Under the pieces are notes generated by a model. It saw nothing but the letters and a program-made list of their open reading frames with translations, was not told the origin of the DNA and ran no database searches. A stretch of DNA of 64,000 nt. It comes from Pseudomonadota bacterium. GTDB taxonomy: Bacteria; Pseudomonadota; Gammaproteobacteria; Xanthomonadales; Rhodanobacteraceae. This document shows positions 25,959 to 34,892 of this stretch, piece by piece. The stretch spans positions 62,001 to 126,000 of the forward strand of contig JAFEFS010000091.1 of NCBI GenBank assembly GCA_018240465.1, read 5' to 3'. The position numbers and the translations under genes were made by a program. Numbering within the stretch: the stretch's first letter is position 1; every line of letters begins with the position of its first letter.

Positions 25959-26474
25959 TCAGCCCTGCCCGTCAGCACTCACAGACCCATCCAACCTGGC
26001 CTGCGCGAGCAATTCATCCAGCTGCCGCGCCAAAACAGCACGCTCGGCCTCGTTCAAGAACTTGCCGACCTCCACCTCGCGGCCATGCGAGCGCAGCAAC
26101 AACCGGCTCGCCCAACCAAAATGGCGGCCCGGCCGCAACTCCGCGCGCACCCAGTACGGATGGAACCGTACCGGCGGCGCCGAGCCATCCATGCGCGTCA
26201 CTTCCAGCCCCGAGACACCCAGCGCAATCACCTCGCCCGCGGCGCTGCGGCGCCATACGCGGCTCAGGACACACGCGACCACACACCAATCCAGCACCGC
26301 AAACCAAGGTGCGAACACATTGCCGCGCCACGCGGCGAGCCCGGCGAACGCGGCCATCGCCATGCCTTGCAGCGCGAGAAACAGCCACAGACCGGCGCGT
26401 GACAGCGAGCGATGCGGCAGGACCAGCAGTCTCGCCGGCAAAGTCGACAGCGTCGCTGGCAGCGTCTCGCCCAT
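25959..26474 (-). CDS. DUF2244 membrane protein
   Basis: Protein of 171 aa with two TM helices (about residues 28-50 and 55-75), then a cytoplasmic domain with GLEVTRMDGS, FHPYWVRAEL and a C-terminal VEVGKFLNEAERAVLARQL. The pattern WVRAEL...L.LRSHGREVEVG.FL..AER..L fits DUF2244. Such genes are frequent neighbours of ctaC in proteobacteria but have no known function. It is 78 bp upstream of ctaC on the same strand and may be cotranscribed. Confidence 0.75.
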   Translation of the reverse strand: MGETLPATLSTLPARLLVLPHRSLSRAGLWLFLALQGMAMAAFAGLAAWRGNVFAPWFAVLDWCVVACVLSRVWRRSAAGEVIALGVSGLEVTRMDGSAPPVRFHPYWVRAELRPGRHFGWASRLLLRSHGREVEVGKFLNEAERAVLARQLDELLAQARLDGSVSADGQG

Positions 26475-26774
26475 GGTGCGCTCGAACCTTTACAGCCTAT
26501 CAATGATAGTGAGCGCACCGAAGCCGGGCAAGAGACGATACGCTTCCGGGGCATCGAGCGCGGTCGCGCATGCGTCCCGGGCGCGCCTGGACCACGGCAC
26601 TTTGTCCCGCGACGCAACGCATTCGGGATCCGGCCGCCGAGTCGAAATTTCGCCGAAATGCATCGAATACGTATGCAGTGTCCTTCGCTGACGCGCAGCG
26701 CACGCTAAGCTTCAAAGCCAACGACAAGGCGAAGCGCGCGCCGCGCGCGAACCGCCGCGGGGAGCCGAATTTTC
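26475..26774. promoter_or_regulatory. Control region of the GH13 operon with LacI-type operator
   Basis: 300-bp divergent region without a gene. It contains GAATACGTATGC (26665-26676), whose centre lies 35.5 bp upstream of a TAAGCT hexamer (26706-26711). The hexamer 17 bp before it (CTTCGC, 26683-26688) is a poor -35. The same arrangement recurs at 34724-34770 and, inverted, at 43135-43181, so this is probably a regulated promoter. The rest of the region shows nothing notable. Confidence 0.65.
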
Positions 26775-28397
26775 ATGTCCGATCCAGCCTGGTGGCGCGG
26801 CGCCGTCATCTATCAGATTTATCCGCGCAGCTTCCTCGACACCGACGGCAACGGCGTCGGCGACCTGCCCGGAATCATCGAAAAGCTCGACTATGTCGCC
26901 AGTCTCGGCGTCGATGCGATCTGGATCAGCCCGTTCTTCGCCTCGCCGATGGCCGATTTCGGCTACGACATCGCCGACTACCGTGCGGTCGATCCACTGT
27001 TCGGCACGATGGCCGATTTCGACCGCCTGCTCGCCCGCGCGCACGCGCTTGGCCTCAAGGTCATGATCGACCAGGTGCTCAGCCATACTTCGAACGCTCA
27101 CGCCTGGTTCCGCGAAAGCCGCGAGGGCCGAACGAACGCCAAAGCCGACTGGTACGTCTGGGCCGACGCGCGCGACGACGGCACTCCGCCAAACAACTGG
27201 ATGAGCCTGTTCGGCGGCGTTGCCTGGCGCTGGGAGTCGCGGCGCGGCCAGTACTACCTGCACAACTTCCTCGCCGCGCAGCCCGATCTGAACTTCCACA
27301 ATCCGGACGTACGCCGGGCCACGCTGGATAACCTGCGCTTCTGGCTCGACAAGGGCGTTGATGCATTCCGTCTCGACGCCATCAATTTCTGCTTCCACGA
27401 CGCGCAACTGCGCGACAACCCCGCAAAGCCGCCGGCAATGCGCGTTGGCCGCGGCTTCTCGCCCGACAATCCCTACGCATTCCAGTACCACTGGTACAAC
27501 AACACGCGCCCGGAAAACCTGGGTTTTCTCGAAGACCTGCGCCGGCTGATCGACGAATACCCGGGCGTGGCGACGCTGGGCGAGATCTCCTCCGAAGATT
27601 CGCTGGCGACCACGGCCGAGTACACGCGCGCCGGTCGCCTGCACATGGGCTACAGCTTCGAGCTTCTGGTCGACGACTTCTCGGCCGGCTACATCCGGCG
27701 CACGGTGGAAACACTCGAGGCCAAGGTCGACGAAGGCTGGCCCTGCTGGGCCGTGTCCAACCACGACGTCATGCGCGCGGCCAGCCGCTGGGGCGGAGCG
27801 CAACCGTCGCCGGATTTCGTCAAGCTGCTGGCTGCACTGGTTGGCTCGCTGCGCGGCTCGGTGTGCTTCTACCAAGGCGAGGAACTCGGCTTGCCTGAAG
27901 CGGAGGTGCCGTTCGAGGCGTTGCAGGACCCCTACGGCATCGCCTTCTGGCCGAACTTCAAAGGCCGTGACGGTTGCCGCACGCCGATGCCGTGGATCGA
28001 CGACGGCAACGGCACGGGATTCACCAGCGCGGAAAAGCCCTGGCTGCCGATTCCGGCCGCGCATCGCGCGCTCGCCGTCTCCCGCCAGGACGCCGATGCC
28101 GCCTCGCCGCTCAACGCGTTCCGCCGTTTCCTGCGCTGGCGCAAGACGCAGGCCGCGCTCGTGCTCGGCGGCATCCGTTTTCTCGACGCGGACGAGCCGG
28201 TATTGATGTTCACGCGCACGTACGCCGACGAGACGCTGCTGATCGCGCTCAATCTCGGCGCCGGCGAGGTTTTCGTGCCCGCTCCTTCCGGACTGCGCCT
28301 CGAACAGCTCGACTGCCCCGGCCCGCGCAACGGCCGCATCGAGGCCGCGAACTTGGTGTTGCCCGCTCACGCCGTGGTCTATGCTCGTGTCTCTTGA
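26775..28397 (+). CDS. GH13 alpha-glucosidase
   Basis: Cytoplasmic glycosidase of 540 aa (no signal peptide) acting on maltose and short maltodextrins. GH13 signatures: WWRGAVIYQIYPRSF at the start, VMIDQVLSHTS (region I), DAFRLDAINF with the nucleophile Asp (region II), TLGEISSED with the acid/base Glu (region III) and WAVSNHDVMR with the third Asp (region IV). The pattern and length match the GH13_23 alpha-glucosidases of xanthomonads. The second gene follows after 24 bp, and the promoter carries the LacI-type operator described upstream. Confidence 0.92.
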   Translation: MSDPAWWRGAVIYQIYPRSFLDTDGNGVGDLPGIIEKLDYVASLGVDAIWISPFFASPMADFGYDIADYRAVDPLFGTMADFDRLLARAHALGLKVMIDQVLSHTSNAHAWFRESREGRTNAKADWYVWADARDDGTPPNNWMSLFGGVAWRWESRRGQYYLHNFLAAQPDLNFHNPDVRRATLDNLRFWLDKGVDAFRLDAINFCFHDAQLRDNPAKPPAMRVGRGFSPDNPYAFQYHWYNNTRPENLGFLEDLRRLIDEYPGVATLGEISSEDSLATTAEYTRAGRLHMGYSFELLVDDFSAGYIRRTVETLEAKVDEGWPCWAVSNHDVMRAASRWGGAQPSPDFVKLLAALVGSLRGSVCFYQGEELGLPEAEVPFEALQDPYGIAFWPNFKGRDGCRTPMPWIDDGNGTGFTSAEKPWLPIPAAHRALAVSRQDADAASPLNAFRRFLRWRKTQAALVLGGIRFLDADEPVLMFTRTYADETLLIALNLGAGEVFVPAPSGLRLEQLDCPGPRNGRIEAANLVLPAHAVVYARVS

Positions 28398-28421
28398 GTC
28401 GTAGCCGAGAGGCGTGCTGCC

Positions 28422-30632
28422 ATGACATTTGCTTCCGCCCTGTTCCTCGCCACCTTGACCCTGGCGACATCCGCCGCGGCCGCCGATTCCGACTGGCGGA
28501 CCTCGTTGAATTTCGATAACCGCAGCGCAACGGCTGCCGTCGAGAAGGGTGGCTACCGCCTCGGCTCCGACGGCCACCCGCGCACGATCGCGGCGCAGCC
28601 GCTGCGCAGCGACACCGCGAGTCCGCTCGTCGATGCGCTGTTCGCGCTGGCCCAAGACGAGGCGAACCAGGCGAAGACCAGACAACTCACCGACGGTGCC
28701 TACAACCACGGCAAGCCGATCCCCTGCGACTGCTTCGTCACCGGGGTGAAATGGCCGTTCGTGTGGACGCGCGACTCGGCCTACTCGATCGACCTGGCTT
28801 TGGGTTGGCTCGACCCGGCACGCGCGCGGCGCACGCTGGAGTTCAAGCTTTCCGACGTGCGCGAGGCGTCCGCGCCGCAGGGGTTGTATGTCGTGCAGGA
28901 CACGGGCTCGGGCGGCAGCTGGCCGGTTTCCACCGATCGCGTCGTCTGGTTCCTCGGCGCGCGCGGCCTGCTCGACGACAAGGCCTTCGCCGACAAGACG
29001 TATAAAGCGCTGAAGGACACACTCGCGCAAGACAAGCAATACGCGTTCGACGCGCAACTCGGTCTGTATCGCGGCGAAACCTCGTTCCTCGACTGGCGCG
29101 AGCAGACCTATCCGGTATGGACCGAGAAAGACGTGCGCTTCATCGCCGAATCGTTCGCGTTGTCGACCAATGTGCTGCACTACGAGGCCTTGCGTCTGGC
29201 GGTAAAGATGGCCAAATCGCGCAACGAATCCGCGGTTGCCACGCAGTATCAGGGCGAAGCCGATGCACTGCGTGCGGCGATCGACAAACACTTCTGGCGC
29301 GAAGACCGCGGCCTCTACATGAGCTATATCGGCGCTGCGGACGGGCCGCGTACGATCGAAGCCTACGACCTGCTCGGCACCGCGCTCGCGATCCTCGCCG
29401 ACATTCCCGCGCCCGAGCGCGCGCGCAAGGCGCTGGCCAACTATCCGACCTGGCCGGCGGGCAGCCCGGTGGTCTGGCCCGAGCACCGCGACGCCGCGAT
29501 CTACCACAACCGCGCGATCTGGCCGTTCGTCAGCGCCTATGCGCTGCGCGCCGCGCGCAAGCTCGACGATCCCGACCGCATCGCCCACGAGCTGCGCTCG
29601 ATCCTGCAGGGCGCGGCGCTGTCCGGATCGAACTACGAGAACTACGAGCTGGTCAGCGGCGCCGTGCACGTCGAGGACGGCAAATGGAGCGGGCCCGTGG
29701 TCAACTCGCCGCGCCAGCTCTGGTCGGTCGCGGCGATGCTCGATGCGGTCGTCGAAGGCGTGTTCGGCGTCGAAGGCGACAAGGTCGAGCCGAAGATTCC
29801 GCTGGAAATCGTGCCGATGCTGTTCGCTGAGGACGACTCCATTGTCCTGCATTTGCGGGATCGCACGATTACGCTGGCGCAGCCGCATGAATTGCCGAAG
29901 GACGCCAACCTGCTCGTCGCCGACAAGGTGGAAACGAAAGGCAAGTTCATTCACGTCTCACTGCGCGGCATACATGTCGATTCTGCTCCGCTGAAACTCA
30001 GTGCGTCAGAGTTCGCGCCCGATACACCAGCACTCATTCCGACGGCTCCGAAAATTTCTGACGGCAGCTACGCGCCCGTGCGCTTCTGGCTCGACGGCAA
30101 GATCGCGCAAACCTGGAAGCCGGGCGGCGCGCAGGCGCTGAAAAGCATCGAGATCGCCGACACCGACATGCTGCAAAGCCTGTGGACGACGCGCATCGAT
30201 CCGTCGACCCTGCTCGAATCGCTGCCGGGGCCGATCGTCCATCTGGGTCAGTTCGAAGATGTCGGCGGCGCCTGGCCACGCACCTGGACGGCCAAACGCG
30301 ACGGTCGCTACCAGCTGCGCCTCGACTACGAGAACAAGCACGGGCCGATCAACACCGGCATCACCGCCGCGGTGAAGATGCTCGCGATCGACTGCGAAGG
30401 CGCGGCGAAACAGAGCGCGCCGATCGTGATGCCGCACAGTGTCGCCAGGGAACTCTCCACCGCCGTCGCGTTCGCGGCCAAGGCCGGGAAAAAGTGTACT
30501 TTTACTCTCGAACAGGGTTTCAACATGAGCTTCCTGTCGCGCAACAAGCTCTACACCGGCGAGCAGGGCGGGGAAAGCGGTCCGCTCAACGAGGCCGACT
30601 ACGGCGAATTGCGCATCGTGCCGCTGCCGTAG
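28422..30632 (+). CDS. Exported six-hairpin glycosidase-like protein
   Basis: Protein of 736 aa with a signal peptide (MTFASALFLATLTLATSAAA). The central region has (alpha/alpha)6-barrel features: KWPFVWTRDSAYSIDLALGW, SPQGLYVVQ-like loop, ETSFLDWREQTYPVW, LRAAIDKHFWREDRGLYMSY and WPEHRDAAIYHNRAIWPF. The last 200 residues look like beta-sandwich domains. This architecture belongs to the glycogen-debranching, GH15/GH63-like six-hairpin clan. The Trp-Thr-Arg-Asp and Trp-Pro-Glu segments contain acidic residues suitable for catalysis, but the family and activity are not certain. As the second gene of the operon, after an alpha-glucosidase, it probably trims oligosaccharides in the periplasm. Confidence 0.7.
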   Translation: MTFASALFLATLTLATSAAAADSDWRTSLNFDNRSATAAVEKGGYRLGSDGHPRTIAAQPLRSDTASPLVDALFALAQDEANQAKTRQLTDGAYNHGKPIPCDCFVTGVKWPFVWTRDSAYSIDLALGWLDPARARRTLEFKLSDVREASAPQGLYVVQDTGSGGSWPVSTDRVVWFLGARGLLDDKAFADKTYKALKDTLAQDKQYAFDAQLGLYRGETSFLDWREQTYPVWTEKDVRFIAESFALSTNVLHYEALRLAVKMAKSRNESAVATQYQGEADALRAAIDKHFWREDRGLYMSYIGAADGPRTIEAYDLLGTALAILADIPAPERARKALANYPTWPAGSPVVWPEHRDAAIYHNRAIWPFVSAYALRAARKLDDPDRIAHELRSILQGAALSGSNYENYELVSGAVHVEDGKWSGPVVNSPRQLWSVAAMLDAVVEGVFGVEGDKVEPKIPLEIVPMLFAEDDSIVLHLRDRTITLAQPHELPKDANLLVADKVETKGKFIHVSLRGIHVDSAPLKLSASEFAPDTPALIPTAPKISDGSYAPVRFWLDGKIAQTWKPGGAQALKSIEIADTDMLQSLWTTRIDPSTLLESLPGPIVHLGQFEDVGGAWPRTWTAKRDGRYQLRLDYENKHGPINTGITAAVKMLAIDCEGAAKQSAPIVMPHSVARELSTAVAFAAKAGKKCTFTLEQGFNMSFLSRNKLYTGEQGGESGPLNEADYGELRIVPLP

Positions 30633-30640
30633 CTCTTGAT

Positions 30641-30663
30641 CCCTTCTCCCACCGGGAGAAGGG
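30641..30663. repeat. Perfect palindrome after the six-hairpin gene
   Basis: CCCTTCTCCC / GGGAGAAGGG with the 3-nt loop ACC, a 10-bp perfect stem placed 8 bp after the stop codon and 33 bp before the transporter gene. No U-tract follows, so it is more likely a REP-like processing or mRNA-protecting hairpin than a terminator. A related unit occurs at 43193-43211. Confidence 0.65.
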
Positions 30664-30696
30664 AAGGAGACCTCCCCTGTCGCCTGCCGCCAAACC

Positions 30697-32163
30697 ATGA
30701 CCACAAAACCCACCCTGAGCTTCTGGCAAATCTGGAACATGTGTTTCGGATTTCTCGGCATCCAGTTCGGCTTTGCCCTGCAGAACGCCAACGTCAGCCG
30801 CATCTTCCAGACGCTCGGTGCCGGTGTGGACGATATCCCGGTGCTGTGGATCGCCGCTCCGCTGACGGGCCTCATCGTGCAGCCCATCATCGGCTATCTC
30901 TCCGACCGCACCTGGACGCGGCTCGGCCGGCGCCGGCCGTATTTTCTCCTCGGCGCGATCCTCGCCACCCTGGCGCTGCTGGCGATGCCGAATTCGCCGA
31001 CGCTGTGGATCGCCGCCGGTCTGCTCTGGATCCTCGACGCCTCGATCAATGTCTCGATGGAGCCGTTCCGCGCCTTCGTTGGCGACCAGTTGCCGACGCC
31101 GCAGCGTCCGACCGGTTACGCGATGCAGAGTTTCTTCATCGGCGCCGGCTCGATCGTCGCCAGCGTGTTGCCTTATGTATTCGCGCATTTCGGCATCGCC
31201 AACACGGCCACGGCGGGTGCGGTACCCGACACGGTCAAGTATTCGTTCTACGCCGGCGCGGCCGTGCTGTTCGGCGCGATCGCCTGGACCGTGCTGTCGA
31301 CGCGCGAGTATCCGCCCGAAGCACTTCACGCATTTTCCGACGCCCGGCCCGCGGACGAAGACGCATCCCCCACCGATTCCGCGCGCTCCGCCTCGACCGG
31401 CCTGGTCTGGACGCTGGCCGGCGCAATCGTCGCGGCCGTGGTGTGGTATCTGGGCATCGACAAGCAGCTCTACCTGATCGCGGGCATGATCGCCGCCTAC
31501 GGCCTGATCCAACTGGTCGCGAGCGCGCGGCGCGGCGGTTTCCTCGTCGACGTGCTCGCCGATCTGCGCGCGATGCCGGCGGCGATGCGCCAGCTCGCCG
31601 TGGTGCAGTTCTTTTCCTGGTTCGCGCTGTTCGCGATGTGGCTGTTTGCGACGAGCGCGGTCACCTCGGTGCACTACGCCACACGCGATGCCGCGAGCGC
31701 CGCCTACAACGAGGGCGCGAACTGGGTCGGCGTGCTGTTCGCCGCCTACAACGGCTTCGCCGCGATCGCGGCGATCCTGATTCCGCCGATGGCGCGGCGC
31801 CTCGGCCTGCGCGTCACGCACCTGATCAACCTCGTCCTCGGCGGCCTCGGCCTGCTCTCGTTTCTCGTCATCCGCGACCCGCGCTGGCTGCTCGCCTCGA
31901 TGGTCGGCATCGGCTTCGCCTGGGCCTCGATCCTGGCCATTCCCTATGCCCTGCTTGCAGACAGCGTGCCGGCGAAGAAAATGGGCGTGTACATGGGCAT
32001 CTTCAATTTCTTCATCGTCATCCCGCAGCTTTGCGCGGCGAGCCTGCTCGGCTTCCTGCTCAGGACTTTTTTCGACGGCGCGCCGATCGGCGCGTTCGCG
32101 ATCGGCGGCGCGAGCCTGATCGTCGCCGGGCTGTGCACGTTGCGGGTGAAGGAACCTGCGTAG
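30697..32163 (+). CDS. MFS (GPH/SLC45-like) maltose/oligosaccharide transporter
   Basis: Inner-membrane carrier of 488 aa with 12 TM helices. The N-terminal region reads SFWQIWNMCFGFLGIQFGF, then APLTGLIVQPIIGYLSDRTW and RLGRRRPYFLLGA, the loop signature of the glycoside-cation / SLC45-type sugar symporters found with maltose genes in Caulobacter and Xanthomonas. A cytoplasmic loop of about 45 residues lies in the middle. It is the third gene after the GH13 start and probably belongs to the same operon, separated by the palindrome at 30641. Expected role: moving maltose or maltodextrin from periplasm to cytoplasm for the GH13 enzyme. Confidence 0.85.
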   Translation: MTTKPTLSFWQIWNMCFGFLGIQFGFALQNANVSRIFQTLGAGVDDIPVLWIAAPLTGLIVQPIIGYLSDRTWTRLGRRRPYFLLGAILATLALLAMPNSPTLWIAAGLLWILDASINVSMEPFRAFVGDQLPTPQRPTGYAMQSFFIGAGSIVASVLPYVFAHFGIANTATAGAVPDTVKYSFYAGAAVLFGAIAWTVLSTREYPPEALHAFSDARPADEDASPTDSARSASTGLVWTLAGAIVAAVVWYLGIDKQLYLIAGMIAAYGLIQLVASARRGGFLVDVLADLRAMPAAMRQLAVVQFFSWFALFAMWLFATSAVTSVHYATRDAASAAYNEGANWVGVLFAAYNGFAAIAAILIPPMARRLGLRVTHLINLVLGGLGLLSFLVIRDPRWLLASMVGIGFAWASILAIPYALLADSVPAKKMGVYMGIFNFFIVIPQLCAASLLGFLLRTFFDGAPIGAFAIGGASLIVAGLCTLRVKEPA

Positions 32164-32171
32164 GACGCGAT

Positions 32172-34637
32172 CTACCGCACGAACGAAATTTCCTTGACGT
32201 GCTCGCTCGGCAACGCGATGCGCAAACGCCTGCTCGCCGCATCGAATACGATGTCATGCACCGCCTTGCCGTCGATCGCGACCTTCGCCGGCACCGCATC
32301 GAGGCCGAGCAGTTCGATTGCGGCGACGCGCTGGTACGCAGCTGACGGCGGAATATCCAACTTCACCCTGTCGGCGGAGAGGGTCGCCCTGATCGTGCGC
32401 GACGCGCCCTTGCGATAGGCGTAGCCATCACCCGCATCCTGATAGATTTCACTGGTCCCGGCGGCACCCACGGCGACCGCGATCGTCAGCGGCACGTTGT
32501 TCATTTCGCCGGTGTGCTGGATCACGGGCTGGGTCGGCACGCTCGCGCCGGCGCGCACGAACAGTGGCAGGCGATCGAGCGGCGCGTCGATCTTCACGCT
32601 CCTGCCGCCCTCGTAGCGCGTCCCGTTCCACCAGTCGACCCACGCCTCGCCCTTGGGGAAATAGACGCTGCGCGCGCGCTGGTTCTGGACCACGACAGGC
32701 GCCACCAACAGATCGCGGCCCACGAGGTACTCGTCGGCGACCAGCAGCGCCTCGACGTCGTGCGGATAGTCAAAGGCCAGCGGACGCAGCGGTGGCGCAC
32801 CCGTCTTCTCGTTCTGCGCGAACAACGTGTACAGGTAGGGCAGCAGGCGATAGCGCAGCTCGATCGCGGCGCGATTGCTGCGCTCGTACTCGCCGCCGTA
32901 GGTCCACGGTTCGCGCGGGTCGGTGTCGACGGCCGAGTGCGTGCGGTAGAACGGGGTCAGCGCGGCGGCCTGCATCCAGCGCGTGTAGAGTTCGGGCGTG
33001 GTGGTCGCGGCGAAACCGCCGACGTCGGCACCGACGAAACTCACACCCGAAATCGACAGGTTGGTCAGCAGCGGGATGGTCAGCGCGAGATGGTCCCAGC
33101 TGGCGTCGTTGTCGCCGCTCCACACCGCCGCGTAGCGCTGCACGCCCGCGTAGCCCGCGCGCGTGATCGCGAACGGACGCTTGTCCGGCGCGAGCTTGCG
33201 CAGGCCCTCGAACGTGGCGCGCACCATCTGCATGCCGAACACGTTGTGGTAGCGCGCATGCGTGCCCGGATCGCCGTCGCCGTCGTGGCGCACATCGAGC
33301 GCGAAGGTCTTCTGCGGCCCCTGGGTGAGCGCCGGCTGCTTGAAATCGTCGGGCGAGAACACGGCCGGCTCGTTCATGTCGTTCCAGAATCCGTCGACGC
33401 CTTCGCCGAGCGGTTTCCGGTACAACTCGCCCCACCAGGCGCGCGCCTTGGCGTCGGTGAAATCGGGAAACGCGCAGATGCCGGGCCAGACCTTCTCGTG
33501 CAGTTCCTTGCCGGCCGCGTCGCGCACGTAGATGCCGGCCTCGCGGCCGCTGCGGTAGACGGAATAGTTCTCATCGAGCTTCACCCCCGGATCGACGATC
33601 GTGACGACGTGAAAGCCTTCGCCGTGCAGGTCCGCGAGCATCTTCTTCGGCTCGGCAAACGTCTGCGGATTCCAGGTGAAGACGCGATAGCCGTCCATGT
33701 AATCGATGTCGAGGTGGATCACGTCGGCCGGGATCTTCTTCGCGCGGAAGGTGCGCGCGATCTCCTCGACCTTGGCCTGCGACATGTACGAATAACGCGA
33801 CTGCTGGTAGCCGAGCGCCCACCGCGGCGGCAGCGCGGTGCGTCCGGTGAGCGCAGTGTAGTCGCGCAACACGCTGGCCGGCGTACGCTGCGCTCCTCCG
33901 GTGAAAACGTAGTAGTTCAACTCGCCGCCGTCGGCGCCGAAGCTGTAGCGGCGCGGATCGCTCTTGCCCATGTCGAAATGGCTGCGGTACGTGTTGTCGA
34001 AGAACAGGCCGTAACTCAAGCCGTCGCGCAGCGCGATGAAGAACGGAATCGTCTGGTACAGCGGGTTGGTGCCGACCGGATACTTGTACGAGTCGGTATT
34101 CCAGTTGACCAGGAACTGGCCCTCGCGCGAGATCGGCGCCAGGCCCTGCTCGCCGAAGCCGTAGTACAGCTCGTAGGCGCCGCGCTGCTTGGATGCCTCG
34201 ACCGCGCCCGTGTCCGCATCGAATGCCATCGGGCGTGCCGGATCATCGGCCGCTACGACACGGCCTTGCGCGTCGTAGATCGTGATGGCCAGCGCCGGCC
34301 GCTTCTGCACGACCACGCGCGCGCCGCCGTCCGCGCGCATCTCGCTGCGCTCGGCGTTGTCCTCGAACGCGAATTTTGTCGATGCCGGCGCGGCATCAGC
34401 CCACGCGTAGGAAAAATCACGACCCAACTCTCCGCCGCCCATGCGTACGCGCACCACGTCCGGCGTGACGAAACTCACGACCACCTGCGCGCCGCCCGTG
34501 GTGGCAAAGGATACGTGGTCGCCTGATCGTTTCGCCTGCGCCGCCGCGCCCACACTCTGCCACGCCGCCTGCACCGGGCAGGCCACGAGCAGCCACAGCA
34601 GGGGCACGCTTGCCCTTCCCCATTTCCTGCCGCGCAT
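32172..34637 (-). CDS. Exported GH31 alpha-glucosidase
   Basis: Protein of 821 aa with a signal peptide (GRASVPLLWLLVACPVQAAW). GH31 features in order: the N-terminal beta-sandwich, RWALGYQQSRYSYMSQAKVE, DVIHLDIDYMDGYRVFTW, the nucleophile Asp in DGFWNDMNEPAVF (about residue 420), RYAAVWSGDNDASWDHL with the acid/base Asp (about 509), GADVGGF and the C-terminal sandwich domains. Activity is hydrolysis of terminal alpha-linked glucose, here most likely from maltodextrins in the periplasm. It converges with the transporter gene (8-bp gap) and is divergent from the TonB receptor gene, sharing the control region with two operators. Confidence 0.93.
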   Translation of the reverse strand: MRGRKWGRASVPLLWLLVACPVQAAWQSVGAAAQAKRSGDHVSFATTGGAQVVVSFVTPDVVRVRMGGGELGRDFSYAWADAAPASTKFAFEDNAERSEMRADGGARVVVQKRPALAITIYDAQGRVVAADDPARPMAFDADTGAVEASKQRGAYELYYGFGEQGLAPISREGQFLVNWNTDSYKYPVGTNPLYQTIPFFIALRDGLSYGLFFDNTYRSHFDMGKSDPRRYSFGADGGELNYYVFTGGAQRTPASVLRDYTALTGRTALPPRWALGYQQSRYSYMSQAKVEEIARTFRAKKIPADVIHLDIDYMDGYRVFTWNPQTFAEPKKMLADLHGEGFHVVTIVDPGVKLDENYSVYRSGREAGIYVRDAAGKELHEKVWPGICAFPDFTDAKARAWWGELYRKPLGEGVDGFWNDMNEPAVFSPDDFKQPALTQGPQKTFALDVRHDGDGDPGTHARYHNVFGMQMVRATFEGLRKLAPDKRPFAITRAGYAGVQRYAAVWSGDNDASWDHLALTIPLLTNLSISGVSFVGADVGGFAATTTPELYTRWMQAAALTPFYRTHSAVDTDPREPWTYGGEYERSNRAAIELRYRLLPYLYTLFAQNEKTGAPPLRPLAFDYPHDVEALLVADEYLVGRDLLVAPVVVQNQRARSVYFPKGEAWVDWWNGTRYEGGRSVKIDAPLDRLPLFVRAGASVPTQPVIQHTGEMNNVPLTIAVAVGAAGTSEIYQDAGDGYAYRKGASRTIRATLSADRVKLDIPPSAAYQRVAAIELLGLDAVPAKVAIDGKAVHDIVFDAASRRLRIALPSEHVKEISFVR

Positions 34638-34700
34638 TGTTCTCTCTCCCCGACGTTTTTCGTGCCCGAATGATGGCCCAGCCGCCCGGCGAAAGCTGCC

Positions 34701-34735
34701 GCATACGAATGCGCAGACACAATGAATACGTATGC
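34701..34735. promoter_or_regulatory. Two LacI-type operators between GH31 and TonB-receptor genes
   Basis: GCATACGAATGC (34701-34712) and GAATACGTATGC (34724-34735) with centres 23 bp apart. Both match the sites at 26665 and 43170. The pair is positioned to control both divergent genes: the second site has its centre 35.5 bp upstream of the TAGGCT hexamer that serves the receptor gene. Confidence 0.7.
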
Positions 34736-34741
34736 AAAAAA

Positions 34742-34770
34742 TTGTAAGCCCGCCATGGCGCGACTAGGCT
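34742..34770 (+). promoter_or_regulatory. Probable promoter of the TonB receptor gene
   Basis: TTGTAA (34742-34747), 17-bp spacer, TAGGCT (34765-34770). The -10 shares the TANGCT form with the other two operator-bearing promoters of this block. The leader to the ATG at 34893 would be about 115 nt. Confidence 0.5.
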
Positions 34771-34892
34771 AGCCGAGGTTAAGCAAGCGTAAACATGGTC
34801 CGGCGACTGGCGTTCACGCGGATCGACGAAATCGACAGAAAACGACGGCGCGGACCCTACCGCGACCATCTCGACAACTCCGGGGAGAACAC

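Noticed and set aside
26712..29954. 1080-codon open frame antisense to the GH13 and six-hairpin genes
   Set aside because: Arg/Val-rich composition without domains; it is the shadow of two well-supported plus-strand genes in high-GC DNA.
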